From: CAVQCA01 sp963710815
GTDB lineage: Bacteria > Pseudomonadota > Gammaproteobacteria > UBA9214
NCBI GenBank assembly: GCA_963710815.1
Contig: CAVQCA010000070.1
Location: forward strand, 1 to 64,000
Direction: 5' to 3'
DNA: 64,000 bases
This document shows, piece after piece, positions 40,574 to 49,990 of this stretch. How positions within the stretch are numbered: position 1 is the first letter of the stretch; each line of letters opens with the position of its first letter. The position numbers and the translations under genes were made by a program. Under the pieces are notes generated by a model. It made no database searches. It saw nothing but the letters and a program-made list of their open reading frames with translations, and was not told the DNA's origin.

Positions 40574-41296
40574 TCAGGACAATTCGAACGGGGTGCCCGC
40601 CGTAATGTCGAGCTGACGGTCCGCCCGGCCCCGGTTGACGGCGATCTCCACCAGCCCGCTGGAGTTTGCATACCAGAAGGCCGTGCCGGGTGCTGCATCC
40701 GTGAAGGTCCGTGACACTGGATAACGCGTGGCCATTGATCCGCAGCATGGCCGCGTCGGCTGCCGTCATGGCGCGCGGCCCGTGATGGCATTCCCGTAGC
40801 GGTCGATATAAACCACCCGCTGCAGTTCATCCGGCCACTCCGGCCGCTCGCTCGCCCGGGCCGTCACCGGAGCGGCGCCGAAATTTCCGTCGCGCGCCAG
40901 GCGCGCCGCCAGCGGCGCAAAGACATCCCGTCCATGGAAGCTGGGGGAGGCATCTGCGGGCGTCGGCAGATCCCAGCATTCCACGCGGTGCGTCCGGCGC
41001 GTCAGCATCGCAAACAGGCCCTCGTCCGGTCCCACATACCAGCGGCTGTCGGCCCTGACCACAACGCCCGGGCGGGCGCCGCCCACCCCCGGGTCCACCA
41101 CGCACAGGAAAACGCTGCCGGGCGGAAATCCGGCCGTATACGCCGGCAGCAGATAGGCCGCCGCCTGGATGTCGAAGGGCGTCAGATCGGCGAACAGGGA
41201 GATCACCGGCACGCCCGGCGCCTGCTGTTGCAGCACGGCCTGCAGCTGGCCCGTGTAGGGTCCTTCCAGCCCGAAGTCAGTGAATAGAAAAATCAT
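40574..41296 (-). CDS. SAM hydroxide adenosyltransferase (DUF62 family, two frameshifts)
   Basis: Enzyme of the fluorinase/chlorinase-related DUF62 family that splits S-adenosylmethionine with water to adenosine and methionine. From ATG 41296 the product has the family start MIFLFTDFGLEGPYTGQL, then VVDPGVGGARPGVVV, GPDEGLFAML and SFHGRDVFAPLAARLA. The frame breaks near 40770 after YIDRYGNAITG and again near 40725. The C-terminal domain then reads FTDAAPGTAFWYANSSGLVE and ends DITAGTPFELS at 40574. The two shifts cancel, leaving 241 codons. It is isolated between intergenic repeats. Confidence 0.88.
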
Positions 41297-41623
41297 GCGC
41301 GCCTGAAAATTCTGCAATCCACTCCCCGTCTGCCCCTCATTGTAACAGCGCCTCCGGCAGCCTGCCGGCAGGTCCGCATCTGCAGTAGGTCTCGACAAGT
41401 CGACGCGGGGAGGAGCAGCGCCTTGTCCGCAACCCGGGCATCAGGTGATCGTCTGACCACCGATAGCCTCCCTATACTCGAATGGCACTTAGTTAAGGCC
41501 CAGGCCCGATAAATAGCCACGGAATCACACGGAAGACACGGAAAGAAGAGTCTGTATTCCGTGTTTTTCCGTGTGATTCCGTGGCCATAGGGGTGTGATC
41601 AGGCTTGACTTAGTGTTATTCCC
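41297..41623. other. intergenic region behind the RND operon
   Basis: About 327 bases with no credible gene between the adenosyltransferase start and the RND permease stop. The right part holds the nested inverted repeat listed separately. The left part has no clear promoter for the adenosyltransferase. Confidence 0.5.
41516..41585. repeat. nested inverted repeat of the CACGGAA type
   Basis: GCCACGGAATCACACGGAA (41516-41534) is perfectly inverted at 41567-41585, a 19-bp stem. Inside it, ACACGGAA (41536-41543) pairs with TTCCGTGT (41557-41564). The unit CACGGAA is iterated. It sits 38 bases behind the RND permease stop, so it could also protect or end the efflux transcript, although it lacks a T-run. 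It resembles a dispersed intergenic repeat. Confidence 0.75.
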
Positions 41624-44600
41624 CTATACTCCTCTTCCGTCATCCCTGGGGTGCAGCAGCCGCAGCACGGCAGGCAGAACGATCAGGACCATGGGCAGTT
41701 GGGCGATCAGCCCGGCAATAATGGCGATGGCCAGCGGTTGCTGCATCGCCGCGCCCTGGCCCAGCCCCAGTGCCAGCGGCAGCAGCGCGAGGATCGCGGC
41801 AACGGTGGTCATCGTGATCGCCCGCATCCGGTTGACGCCGGCAGTGATCAGGCGCGGGGTCGCTGCCAGATCGTCGGGCAAGCCGGCATACTCCGAGTAG
41901 TAGAAGATAGCCACTTCCGTGGCGATACCCACGATCATGGTCATGCCCATGATCGAGGTGATGTTCAGTTCGGTACGGGTGAGCCACAAACCCATGAAAA
42001 CCGCCGTCTGCACCAGCATCGTGGTCAGCAGCATGGCCGCCGCGACCCACAGGCTCTCGTAGAGAAACAGCAGCAGCAGGAATACCAGTGCGATGGCGGC
42101 GATGATGACCACCAGCAGGCCGCGGAAGGCGATCCGCTGCTGCTCGTACAGTCCGCCCAGGCGATAGGTCGCGCCCGCCGGTATCAGGCCCGGGCGCTGC
42201 AGCACCGCCTGCACGTCGCGGATGGTGGAGCCCAGGTCGCGGCCACTGATACGCGCCGTCACTGCCACCATGCGCTTCAGGTCATCGCGGGTGATCTCGG
42301 GTTGCCCGGTCACGGTCCGCAACGACGCCACACGTTTCAGCGGAAACAGGTGGCCATCGGGTGCCCGCAGCTGTAATTCATTCAGGTCCGGCACCGTGGC
42401 CCGCAGGCCCCTGGCGGTCCAGACGCGCACGCCAACCAGTTTCGGACCGCGGGGAATCTGCGTGGTGACGTTGCCTGTCAGCAGATCGTTCAACCGTCGG
42501 GTGATCGCGTCGGGGTCCATGCCCTCCAGGGCGGCCCTGACGCGATCCACCTTGATCTCCAGGGCGTCGCCTGCCAGGACGATGCCGCTCTTGACCTCCT
42601 CGACCCCGGCGACCGTCCTGATGCCTTCGGCAACGGCCCGGGCGGTGGCTTCCAGAGTCCCGGGATCGTCAGAGTAGATGATGACCTCGATGGGCTGGGG
42701 GACGGCGGTGAGATCGCCGATCAGGTCCTCCATGAGTTGGGCGGTCTCGATCTGCAGCCCCGGCACCGAGTGCTCCACGCGCCGGCGCACGTCGTTCATG
42801 ACCTCCTCCAGCGGGCGTCTGGGCAATGGCTTGAGGCGGACGAAGAGGTCGCCGGAATTGGCCTCGGTGAGTCCGCCGCCCAGCTGCAAACCGGTGCGAC
42901 GGGAGTAGGTCTGCACCTCGGGCGTGGCGCGGAGGATTCCTTCCACTTGCCGCAGCAGACGGTCGGTTTCCGTCAGTGACGTGCCGGGATGGGCGTTGTA
43001 ATCGATGATGAAGCCGCCCTCGTCCATCACCGGCATGAAGCCGGAGGCCAGGTTGTGATAGGCAAGGTAACCCAGACAAACCATGGGAATGATCACCAGG
43101 ACTATCAACCCCGGTCGCGCCAGCAGACGGTGCATCAACCGGGTATAGCGCCGGTGCACCAGCCGCATCAGCCACCCGCCCTCCTCCTGCACGGCGTCCT
43201 TCGGTCCAAGCAGATGGGCGGCAAGCACCGGGATTGCCAGCCATGCGATGAGGAAGGAGATAATCAGACTGAGGGCCATGGTCAATGACAGGGCCTTGAA
43301 GAACGCCCCGGTCACGCCGCTGAGAAACGCAAGGGGTGCGAAGATGATGATGGTGGAGACGGAAGAGCCGATCAGCGGCCGGGTGAACTCGGCCGTCGCC
43401 CGCATCACCCGATCGCTTTCCGGCCCGCTGCCACTGCGCAACCGGCGGGTGATCTGCTCCACCATCACGATGGCGTCGTCGATGATCAGCCCCACGGCGG
43501 CGGCCATCCCCCCCAGCGTCATGATATTGAAACTCATGTGCAGCACGTAGAGCAGTAGCACCGTGGAGGCCAGCACGGCCGGCACCGCCAGCGTGGCGAT
43601 GAGCGTCACCTTCCAGTTGCGCAGGAACAGCAACAGCACCACCGCCGAGAGCCCCACGCCGATCAGCACCGCATCGCGGACGCTGCCGGCCGAGGCGAGG
43701 ATCAGGTCGCTCTGGTCATACCAGTTGGCCATGTGGATGTCCGACGGCAGACGCTGGCGGGCCTTTTCAAGTTTAGCCTTGACCTCCCGGGCGATCTGCA
43801 CGGTATTGCCGCCGGGCTGCTGGTAGACCTGGAAGAGGACGGCGTTGTGTCCGTCGGCGGTGACGCGGGTGAAGTTGGGGGCGGTGTCCTTGCGCACCGT
43901 GGCCACGTCCTCCAGGCGGACCACGCCATTGGCCCCGGAGCGCAGTACGGTCTGGCTGATCTGATCCACGCCGGCGAACCGGGTATCGGAGATGACCAGG
44001 TAGAGCTTGCCGAAATCTTCCAGGCGCCCCACCGCCGTCAGCACGTTGGCGGCCGAGATCCCCGTCGCCACGTCGTTGAGGGTCATGCCCAGCGACTGCA
44101 GCTTTTCCGGGTTCACCACCACGCGGTACTCCTCGACGGCCCCGCCCTGGACATCGACATTGGCGACACCGCTGATCGTCGACAGCAGCGGGCGCAGGTC
44201 ATAGGTCGCCAGGTCGCGCAGTTCCACCTGCGAGTGCGTGGTGGAGGTGAGGCTGTAGGCGATGACGGGAAACACCGTCGGGTCCATCCGCTTCACGTCG
44301 AAGCCGGTGCCGGCCGGCAGTGAGGGGATCAACCTGGCGATCTGCGATTCCGCCTGGAGCATCGCAGCGATCATGTCCTGGCCCCAGTCGAAGTTAACCG
44401 AGATGTCGGCGCTGCCGCGGCTGGAGGTGGAACGGAGGCTGCGCACGCCGGGAATGGCCCGCAACGCCTGTTCGATCGGGTAAGTGACCTCCAGCGCCAT
44501 GCGCTCGGCGGGCCGGTCTCCCGCATCAACCTCCACCCGGAGGCGCGGGAAACTCACCTCGGGGAACAACGCCACCGGCAGTCCCCAGCCGCTGATCAGC

Positions 44601-44674
44601 CCGCCGATCGACAGGGCGGCCATCAGGAACAGGATGGAACGGACGTGGCGGTGCGCCCAGGCGTGGAAACTCAC
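41624..44674 (-). CDS. RND efflux transporter permease
   Basis: Inner-membrane proton antiporter of a tripartite pump, 1016 residues with the usual twelve helices and two large periplasmic loops. N-terminal FPEVSFPRLRVEVDAGDRPA corresponds to the porter entry. The helix 4 region GLIIDDAIVMVEQITRR carries the paired aspartates used for proton relay. SFNIMTLGGMAAAVGLIIDD and GMTMIVGIATEVAIFYYSEY mark the two halves. The DD motif favours an organic-compound (HAE) pump over a metal (HME) one, but the substrate cannot be told. Start overlaps the adaptor stop by ATGA. Confidence 0.93.
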   Translation of the reverse strand: MSFHAWAHRHVRSILFLMAALSIGGLISGWGLPVALFPEVSFPRLRVEVDAGDRPAERMALEVTYPIEQALRAIPGVRSLRSTSSRGSADISVNFDWGQDMIAAMLQAESQIARLIPSLPAGTGFDVKRMDPTVFPVIAYSLTSTTHSQVELRDLATYDLRPLLSTISGVANVDVQGGAVEEYRVVVNPEKLQSLGMTLNDVATGISAANVLTAVGRLEDFGKLYLVISDTRFAGVDQISQTVLRSGANGVVRLEDVATVRKDTAPNFTRVTADGHNAVLFQVYQQPGGNTVQIAREVKAKLEKARQRLPSDIHMANWYDQSDLILASAGSVRDAVLIGVGLSAVVLLLFLRNWKVTLIATLAVPAVLASTVLLLYVLHMSFNIMTLGGMAAAVGLIIDDAIVMVEQITRRLRSGSGPESDRVMRATAEFTRPLIGSSVSTIIIFAPLAFLSGVTGAFFKALSLTMALSLIISFLIAWLAIPVLAAHLLGPKDAVQEEGGWLMRLVHRRYTRLMHRLLARPGLIVLVIIPMVCLGYLAYHNLASGFMPVMDEGGFIIDYNAHPGTSLTETDRLLRQVEGILRATPEVQTYSRRTGLQLGGGLTEANSGDLFVRLKPLPRRPLEEVMNDVRRRVEHSVPGLQIETAQLMEDLIGDLTAVPQPIEVIIYSDDPGTLEATARAVAEGIRTVAGVEEVKSGIVLAGDALEIKVDRVRAALEGMDPDAITRRLNDLLTGNVTTQIPRGPKLVGVRVWTARGLRATVPDLNELQLRAPDGHLFPLKRVASLRTVTGQPEITRDDLKRMVAVTARISGRDLGSTIRDVQAVLQRPGLIPAGATYRLGGLYEQQRIAFRGLLVVIIAAIALVFLLLLFLYESLWVAAAMLLTTMLVQTAVFMGLWLTRTELNITSIMGMTMIVGIATEVAIFYYSEYAGLPDDLAATPRLITAGVNRMRAITMTTVAAILALLPLALGLGQGAAMQQPLAIAIIAGLIAQLPMVLIVLPAVLRLLHPRDDGRGV

Positions 44675-45781
44675 TGCCCGGCCGCCTCGGTCACGGCCAT
44701 GCCGTTCTCCAGCTCGTAGTTCCCCACGACCACCACGCGCTGGCCCACCTTGAGATCCTCGCCATGCACGGCCACGCTCCCGGCGTCCTGGAATCCGAGA
44801 ACCACCGTGTGCCTGACCGCATGGTCATGCTCGATGGTGTAAAGGGTGTAGCTCCCCATCCCCGGGCAGCACCGCCTCACGCGGAACCACGAGCGCGTGC
44901 TCGACGGCGACGGTCAGTTGTCCGCGCACATACTGATCCAGCAACAGTCCGGCTTCGGGGGGCAGGGACACGAAGGCGTCAACCAGCCGGGTATCGGGAT
45001 TCACCCGCCGGGTGACCAGGCGCAGATGCCCGGTTATCGTGCCCGAAAACCCTCCGTCGGCGGCATCCAGGGAAACCGGTTGGCCAACCTTCAAATCGGC
45101 GACATCCTCCGGCTCGATGCCCAGCCTGACCTCAATCCGCTTGTCGGCCGACAGTTCCACCAACGGTCCACCGGCCGGCACGATCTGGCCTTCCTGTACG
45201 TGCACCCGGCTGACGACGCCGGCCAGGTCCGCGACCAGGTGCTGCGGCGACGCAACCCCCCGCTCTTTCAGGTTGGCGAGCCTGATCTGCGCCGTCTGAA
45301 GGTCCTGCCGTGCCTGGAACAGTTCCTGATTGGTGGCCAGGTGCTGATCGAAACGCTGCTTTACCTGCTGGAACTGCTTGCTCGCGGCCGTGACACCCTG
45401 TTGCGCCTCCTCCCACTGCAGCTGCGTATCCGGGCTGGCTTCCACCTCGACCAGGGCGGCGCCGGCGGACACCGGCTGTCCCGCTACCGCCGACACATGC
45501 ACCACCCGGCACTCAAACGGCACCGAGACCACCCGCACCTCGCCGGGCTGCGAGATCACCGTGCCGTAAGCGGTGAGCGTCTGATGAAGGGTCCCCTGCG
45601 TGATCGCCACGGTGCGGACTGAGACCACCGGGTGATCGGCGGCTGCCGGCGGGTTGTCGTCTTCCTCCGTGGCGGGTACTTGCCGCGACGCCGGCGGCCC
45701 TGCCTGTCTCCAGTAGACGCCGGCACTCAAAGCCGCGAGAACTGCAATGATCAACAGGCCATAGCCAATCCGGCGTTTCAT
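44671..45781 (-). CDS. RND efflux periplasmic adaptor (HlyD/MFP family, frameshifted)
   Basis: Membrane fusion protein linking the permease to the outer-membrane channel. The N-terminal anchor is GYGLLIIAVLAALSAGVYWR (residues 6-25). The lipoyl halves (VPFECRVVHVSAVAGQPV and VVSRVHVQEGQIVPAGG) enclose an alpha-hairpin with LQWEEAQQGVTAASKQFQQV. The beta-barrel region and the start of the membrane-proximal domain (ALVVPREAVLPGDG) follow. An indel near 44,865 then shifts the frame to SYTLYTIEHDHAVRHTVVLG, ending AVTEAAGQ. Repaired length is about 369 residues. The ATG at 45781 overlaps the outer-membrane gene by 4 bases. Confidence 0.92.
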
Positions 45782-47253
45782 GGGGAGGACTCCCTGGTCG
45801 AGGTATGCGTTGCGGGCATGGATAAATCATCGGGCAGGTACTGTCCTGAGGCGATCTCCAGTGCAATCCGGTTCTGCACCAGTTGCTGCTTCAGCTTGAT
45901 CAGGTCCAGCCGCTTCTGCGCCAGGGTGCCGATTGCGGTGTAATAGCTGAGGACATCGGCATTGCCCCGACCCAGCGCATCGCGGTACGTGTCGACCAGC
46001 CGCTCCAGGGCGGGGATGGCAGATTCGGCGGAGGCGATCTGTTCCATCAGCGAGCGGATATCGGCCAGACTCATAGCGATCTGTGACCTCGCCTCGAAGA
46101 GGCGGTTGAGGTATTCGTCGTAGAGTTTCCGGCGGGTGGCCCGCTCGGTGGCAATGCCGCCCTGGTTGCGGTCGAAGATCGGCAGGTCGATGCTGACACC
46201 CAGGCCCGTGGTATGGACGTTGCTGGTGTCGCTGGCGCGGTTGAAGCCGAGGTTGATCCTGGGGAACTGGGCCAGTATGGCGGCCCGGAGTGTCTCCTCC
46301 TGGCTCTGGTAGCCGCGTCTCAGTGCCAGCAGGTCAAGCCGCCGGTCCTCGACCGCTGCGGTGAGTTGCCGCTCCGACGGCAGGCGCACCCGTGAGGGCA
46401 ATGCCATCCCGGGCTCCGGCTGCACGGTGGCATCGGGTGGCAGGCCCAGGGATTCATTCAACACCAGCCGCTGGTGACGCAGATCCCGCTGCAGCCCCAG
46501 CAGAACGGCATGGGCATCCTGGCTGGCGGTTTCCGCGGCGGCCAGGTCCATCACCGTCTTCTCATGCTGCTCCACGGCCCGCCGCAGGATTGCCAGATTC
46601 TCCGCCAGGGTGTGATCCACCCGTTTCGCCTGGACTACCTGCGCCTGCAGCGCCACCAGGTCGAACAGCGCCGTCCTGGCGGCCTGCGCCACCTGCCATT
46701 CCTGCCAGGCCACCTCCAGATCGACGGAGGCGGCCTGCGCCGCGGCCGCGGCTTGCCTGGCCCCGCGGCTGATCAGTGCAGTGACATCCCAGTTAAGCCC
46801 GATGTTGTAGCCGTTGACGGTGCCCGCGTCCTTGCCGCCGGTGGGGATATCCAGCGCCGCGGTCAACTGCGGGTTGGGCAGGATGCCGGCCGTCAACAGT
46901 TGCGCCGAGGCCAGGGCGCGGCGGTCTCGCTCGGCCCGCAGCGAGGGATTGACCAGCACCGCCAGTACCGCCGCTTCATCCGGTGACAGGCCGTCGCGGT
47001 AATTCAGCTCAAGGGGCTGCAGCAGGGGATGTCGAATGTCCCGCGCCCGGACGCGCAGCACCTCGTCGGACGGAACCGCCAGGTCGCGGGCCACCGTCCC
47101 GGGGATGAGGGGCGCGGGCCGGTAGGACTGACAACCACCCACCGTGACGATCGCAATCAGCAGGATGCAGGACCAGGGGCTCATCACGTTCTGCGGTATC
47201 GTATGACTGTTGATGTTGAAGGAGCGACGGCACATGCCAGCCCGGCGATGCAA
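45778..47253 (-). CDS. TolC-like outer-membrane efflux lipoprotein
   Basis: Outer-membrane channel of the pump with the two-repeat OEP architecture. Long helical segments are seen around PSLRAERDRRALASAQLL and AGILPNPQLTAALDI in the first repeat and DLLALRRGYQSQEETLRAAI in the second. A lipobox-like VTVGGC follows the hydrophobic ILLIAIVTV, implying a lipid anchor. Several starts are possible: ATG 47253, ATG 47235 (MCRRSFNIN…) or ATG 47184 (MSPWSCILL…), the last placing the signal peptide at the very N-terminus. It is first in the three-gene efflux operon. Confidence 0.92.
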   Translation of the reverse strand: MHRRAGMCRRSFNINSHTIPQNVMSPWSCILLIAIVTVGGCQSYRPAPLIPGTVARDLAVPSDEVLRVRARDIRHPLLQPLELNYRDGLSPDEAAVLAVLVNPSLRAERDRRALASAQLLTAGILPNPQLTAALDIPTGGKDAGTVNGYNIGLNWDVTALISRGARQAAAAAQAASVDLEVAWQEWQVAQAARTALFDLVALQAQVVQAKRVDHTLAENLAILRRAVEQHEKTVMDLAAAETASQDAHAVLLGLQRDLRHQRLVLNESLGLPPDATVQPEPGMALPSRVRLPSERQLTAAVEDRRLDLLALRRGYQSQEETLRAAILAQFPRINLGFNRASDTSNVHTTGLGVSIDLPIFDRNQGGIATERATRRKLYDEYLNRLFEARSQIAMSLADIRSLMEQIASAESAIPALERLVDTYRDALGRGNADVLSYYTAIGTLAQKRLDLIKLKQQLVQNRIALEIASGQYLPDDLSMPATHTSTRESSP

Positions 47254-47395
47254 TAGCAGGCCATGGATATGCAGCGACCGGGGCGCGAGGAGCGCGGCCG
47301 CTGCAATGAAGAGCTCGATAAGGTCGGCAGGATCGCCACCGTATCTGTCAGATGATGATGCCTCTTGTTCGCCTGTCAGTCCGCATTGATTCGAT

Positions 47396-47415
47396 CTTCA
47401 ATATGCATATTGAAG
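47396..47415. promoter_or_regulatory. perfect 20-bp palindrome in the efflux leader
   Basis: CTTCAATATG-CATATTGAAG is an exact inverted repeat without spacer, in an AT-rich patch 143 bases before the longest start of the TolC-like gene. It lies about 30-50 bases downstream of the predicted transcription start of the efflux operon, a position where a repressor would block elongation. It has no T-run and is too AT-rich for a typical terminator. Confidence 0.55.
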
Positions 47416-47454
47416 TAGTAATTCTGTACCAGAAACCCGGCGCAATACTTTTAA

Positions 47455-47508
47455 AATATAGCAAACTGTGCGCATGCCGGTGTGTCCGAATCATTACCAA
47501 ATGGTAAC
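47455..47508 (-). promoter_or_regulatory. candidate activated promoter and operator of the efflux operon
   Basis: The dyad ATTACC-AAAT-GGTAAC occupies 47493-47508. On the minus strand a -10-like TATATT lies at 47455-47460, with no good -35 hexamer at the right distance. The dyad centre is about 43 bases upstream of the -10 centre, which places it near -53, typical for an activator. The same 22-base sequence (47486-47507) recurs in front of the response regulator gene at 51071-51092. Confidence 0.55.
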
Positions 47509-47775
47509 TTGGCTGGCACAAATATTCGGCCAGACATCACAAGATGCACCAGAGAGTGGTGGACAGTCCCGAAATGCCAGGGAAAGTTGTGCGTCGAACA
47601 GGTTGTCATCGCTGAGGAAATTATCGTTGTCATCCGTGGCGAAATTGTGTTTGAAGCGGCGGTGAAGATAGTCCAGGGCAAGGCTGTCATAGCGTCCGGC
47701 CTGAAACTGACAGAGACGCCCTGCTACCCGTGACTTCCTGTTTACCGGCAGCTCGTGATGACATCCTCGCTTCGG

Positions 47776-49128
47776 TCATCTCGCGCCGGTAACGGGGTGC
47801 AATGCCGACATTCGATTCTCGAACCAGACGACGCCGAGCCCGCGGGTGAAATCGCCATCGGTCTCATCCGTGGTCACGATGTCGAGATCGCCGTCCCCGT
47901 CCAGGTCGGCCAGCACGACGTTGTCGTACTTTCTGTGCAGGCTCCAGGGCGTGATGGGGGTGACGGTCCACACCGCCTGTTCCGGTGTGGAGCCTGATGG
48001 TCTCGTCAGGATGAAAACGCCGTAACCGGGCCCGCTGCCGGTGAAGACGAGGTCGGGGATGCCGTCAGCGTCCAGATCGCCGCACGCGATGCCCTTGTAA
48101 TCATAGTCCCTGTCGGCGCCAGGGTTCTTGCCGGCGATCCTGATCGGATGCTCGGTGAAGTCACCGGGCCGAACGCCCGAGGCCTCATACCAGTACCCCA
48201 CGACATCCGCGGGTCGGTTAGCCTTGGCTGCGGCGCCGACAATATCCGTAATCCCGTCGCCGTTCATATCGCAGAACGCGAACTGCTTGATCTTCGTGCC
48301 TAGCTGATGATAGACCCAGGGCGTTGTCATGTCCGTGACACCCGGGTTGCTAAACCAGCCGAAGCGCTCGTCGTCGGCGACGACAAGGTCTGCGACGCCA
48401 TCGCGGTCGACGTCGAAGGGCTCGAGGAGATCGGTCTTGGTGATCCGCTCCAGGATACGGGGCTTGCCGATTATTACCTGCTGCAGGTCAAGGTCGGTTC
48501 GCTCGACCGCGGCCTCGGCGTGAGGGAAGTAGAAATGGTTGGAATGCGAACCGGCGAACAGGTGCGCCAGATGTTCCTTCGGCGCCGTGATCGCCCGCAC
48601 CTTGAGGAAAAGCCCGCTGTACCAGGGGGTCAGGAACGTGGTTGACCATGCCCCGGGGCGATCGGGATGGTTGGGATCGTTCAGCCGGCTGAGGCCTAGG
48701 CGCGAGCCCGGCCAGTCCATCGCCAGGAGGATGGCGTCGGGCCTGCCGGTGCCGTCGAGGTCCGCGAAGGAGACGTCCTCGATGCCGATGAACCCCCAGC
48801 CATTGGCGATGTCGACGGCGGGCCAGGGGTTGCGGGCACCGTCCGCACCCGGATTGAGGTAAAGCCGCGCGATACCGCTTTCCTGGAAGTTGCCGGCGAC
48901 ATCGGGTTTGCCGTCGCCGTTGATATCGGCGACGGCGACCCCGTCGGCGCCGTTGCCGCGGTTGTCAATAACGTGAAAGACCCAGCCAGCCCGGGCCGCC
49001 TCAGGGCTCGTCCGCTCAGGGGTGTTGTCGGTCGGAAAGCCCACCCGCTCGGCCACGGCAAAGCCAATGACAATAGCACTTAGGACCAAGCATACGGTCA
49101 ATGCGCTTCTGAACCCTCGATTCAACAT
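47776..49128 (-). CDS. exported VCBS/FG-GAP repeat protein
   Basis: 450-residue protein with an N-terminal signal or anchor segment (ALTVCLVLSAIVIGFAVAER) followed by a predicted seven-bladed beta-propeller. At least six calcium-loop repeats of the DxDGDGxxD type are visible: VADINGDGKPDVAGN, FADLDGTGRPDAILL, DVDRDGVADLVVAD, DMNGDGITDIVGA, DLDADGIPDLVFTG and DLDGDGDLDIVTTD. It should sit outside the cytoplasm, but no catalytic motif is seen and its role is unknown. ATG 49128 is used because the open frame upstream lacks family character and runs into the methyltransferase gene. Same strand as its two upstream neighbours. Confidence 0.85.
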   Translation of the reverse strand: MLNRGFRSALTVCLVLSAIVIGFAVAERVGFPTDNTPERTSPEAARAGWVFHVIDNRGNGADGVAVADINGDGKPDVAGNFQESGIARLYLNPGADGARNPWPAVDIANGWGFIGIEDVSFADLDGTGRPDAILLAMDWPGSRLGLSRLNDPNHPDRPGAWSTTFLTPWYSGLFLKVRAITAPKEHLAHLFAGSHSNHFYFPHAEAAVERTDLDLQQVIIGKPRILERITKTDLLEPFDVDRDGVADLVVADDERFGWFSNPGVTDMTTPWVYHQLGTKIKQFAFCDMNGDGITDIVGAAAKANRPADVVGYWYEASGVRPGDFTEHPIRIAGKNPGADRDYDYKGIACGDLDADGIPDLVFTGSGPGYGVFILTRPSGSTPEQAVWTVTPITPWSLHRKYDNVVLADLDGDGDLDIVTTDETDGDFTRGLGVVWFENRMSALHPVTGAR

Positions 49129-49181
49129 ACAATTATACTCACTCTGATGGCGACGGAATGGCCGAAAGCCAGCCTGGCAAC

Positions 49182-49826
49182 TCAGTAGAGCTGGAGCAGG
49201 TGGGGAAGCAGGCCGTGGACATGCAGCGAAAGGATCACGCTGAAGGCGGCCACCGCGACGAAGGGCGTGATGGAATCGCCTATCTTGGTGCGGAACAAGC
49301 GGATATTGGTGATGTATTCTTCCGGCTCCCTGAGGAGCCGCCAGTCGGGCAGGAACGCCGGCGTCCTGCGGCGATAGGCCTCGAAAGCCTCGCCGTGGCG
49401 TTTGCGCAGCGCCCGCTCTTCCCGGCTCACCACGAAGGGGTAATAGAGGGCCAGACCGCCGAGGATGAACGCGGTCAGGGTGAGCATCCCGGTCGTCAGG
49501 GCCGCACCGACCACGCCCACGAAGTTGCAGAAGTACATGGGGTTGCGGCACAGGGAGTAGGGTCCGACGGTCAGCAGGGTGTCGTTCTTGTAGCCCGCGT
49601 GGTAGATGGAGGTCCAGAGTCTGGCAGCGGTTGCCAGCCCGGCCAGGAGTATCCCCAGCGGGTACAGGACCTCGACCAGGTCGCTCCGGGGTCCCCACCG
49701 GCTGGTGGAGACGAGCAGGATGAGCATGAACACGACGGCCACCGAGCGGGTCGCCAGTTTCTTGTGGAATAACTTGCGGGGACGCGTGCGTAGATCGACA
49801 GTTTCCGAAACAGCATGGGATCTCAT
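49182..49826 (-). CDS. ICMT/PEMT-type membrane methyltransferase
   Basis: 214-residue integral membrane protein of the isoprenylcysteine carboxyl methyltransferase family, which uses SAM to methylate lipids or prenylated thiols. Helices are visible near residues 26-41, 50-70 and 95-130. The signature RNPMYFCNFVGVVGAAL, then EERALRKRHGEAFEAYRRRT followed by PAFLP, is the conserved C-terminal SAM-binding motif of the family. The start at ATG 49826 is fixed by the near-perfect ribosome binding site AAGGAGGTGG 4 bases upstream; longer readings are rejected. It ends 53 bases before the VCBS gene. Substrate unknown. Confidence 0.88.
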   Translation of the reverse strand: MRSHAVSETVDLRTRPRKLFHKKLATRSVAVVFMLILLVSTSRWGPRSDLVEVLYPLGILLAGLATAARLWTSIYHAGYKNDTLLTVGPYSLCRNPMYFCNFVGVVGAALTTGMLTLTAFILGGLALYYPFVVSREERALRKRHGEAFEAYRRRTPAFLPDWRLLREPEEYITNIRLFRTKIGDSITPFVAVAAFSVILSLHVHGLLPHLLQLY

Positions 49827-49990
49827 ATACCACCTCCTTCGACAGGAACTTGTTAAACCGAGTCGCCGTCGCGAAAAACCATGTTTCGGGGCTTTCTCGC
49901 AACCGTTCGAGTGACCTTCGGGAATGTTGTTGCGTAACGTCGCGGGATGACTTGCGGACGCATCCGCGGCATCAATCGGTACTTCACGCG

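Larger units (their letters stand above)
47254..47775. other. regulatory gap upstream of the efflux operon, with possible gene debris
   Basis: 522 bases. The left part (47390-47510) carries a palindrome, a -10-like element and the shared operator. The right part (47520-47760) reads open in several frames. On the minus strand one frame gives DSLALDYLHRRFKHNFATDD and then DNFLSDDNLFDAQLSLAF, ending at the operator, but has no start codon. None of the frames matches a family I know. It may be a degraded gene end or chance. Confidence 0.4.

Noticed and set aside
47482..47733. Plus-strand 83-codon frame starting inside the operator
   Set aside because: Starts with GTG within the regulatory dyad, has no ribosome binding site and no recognised domain; kept only as part of the intergenic note.
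49129..49902. Long N-terminal extension of the VCBS-repeat protein frame
   Set aside because: The extension is Arg/Pro/His-rich, overlaps the ICMT-like gene in another frame and has no signal peptide; the hydrophobic leader begins at 49128.
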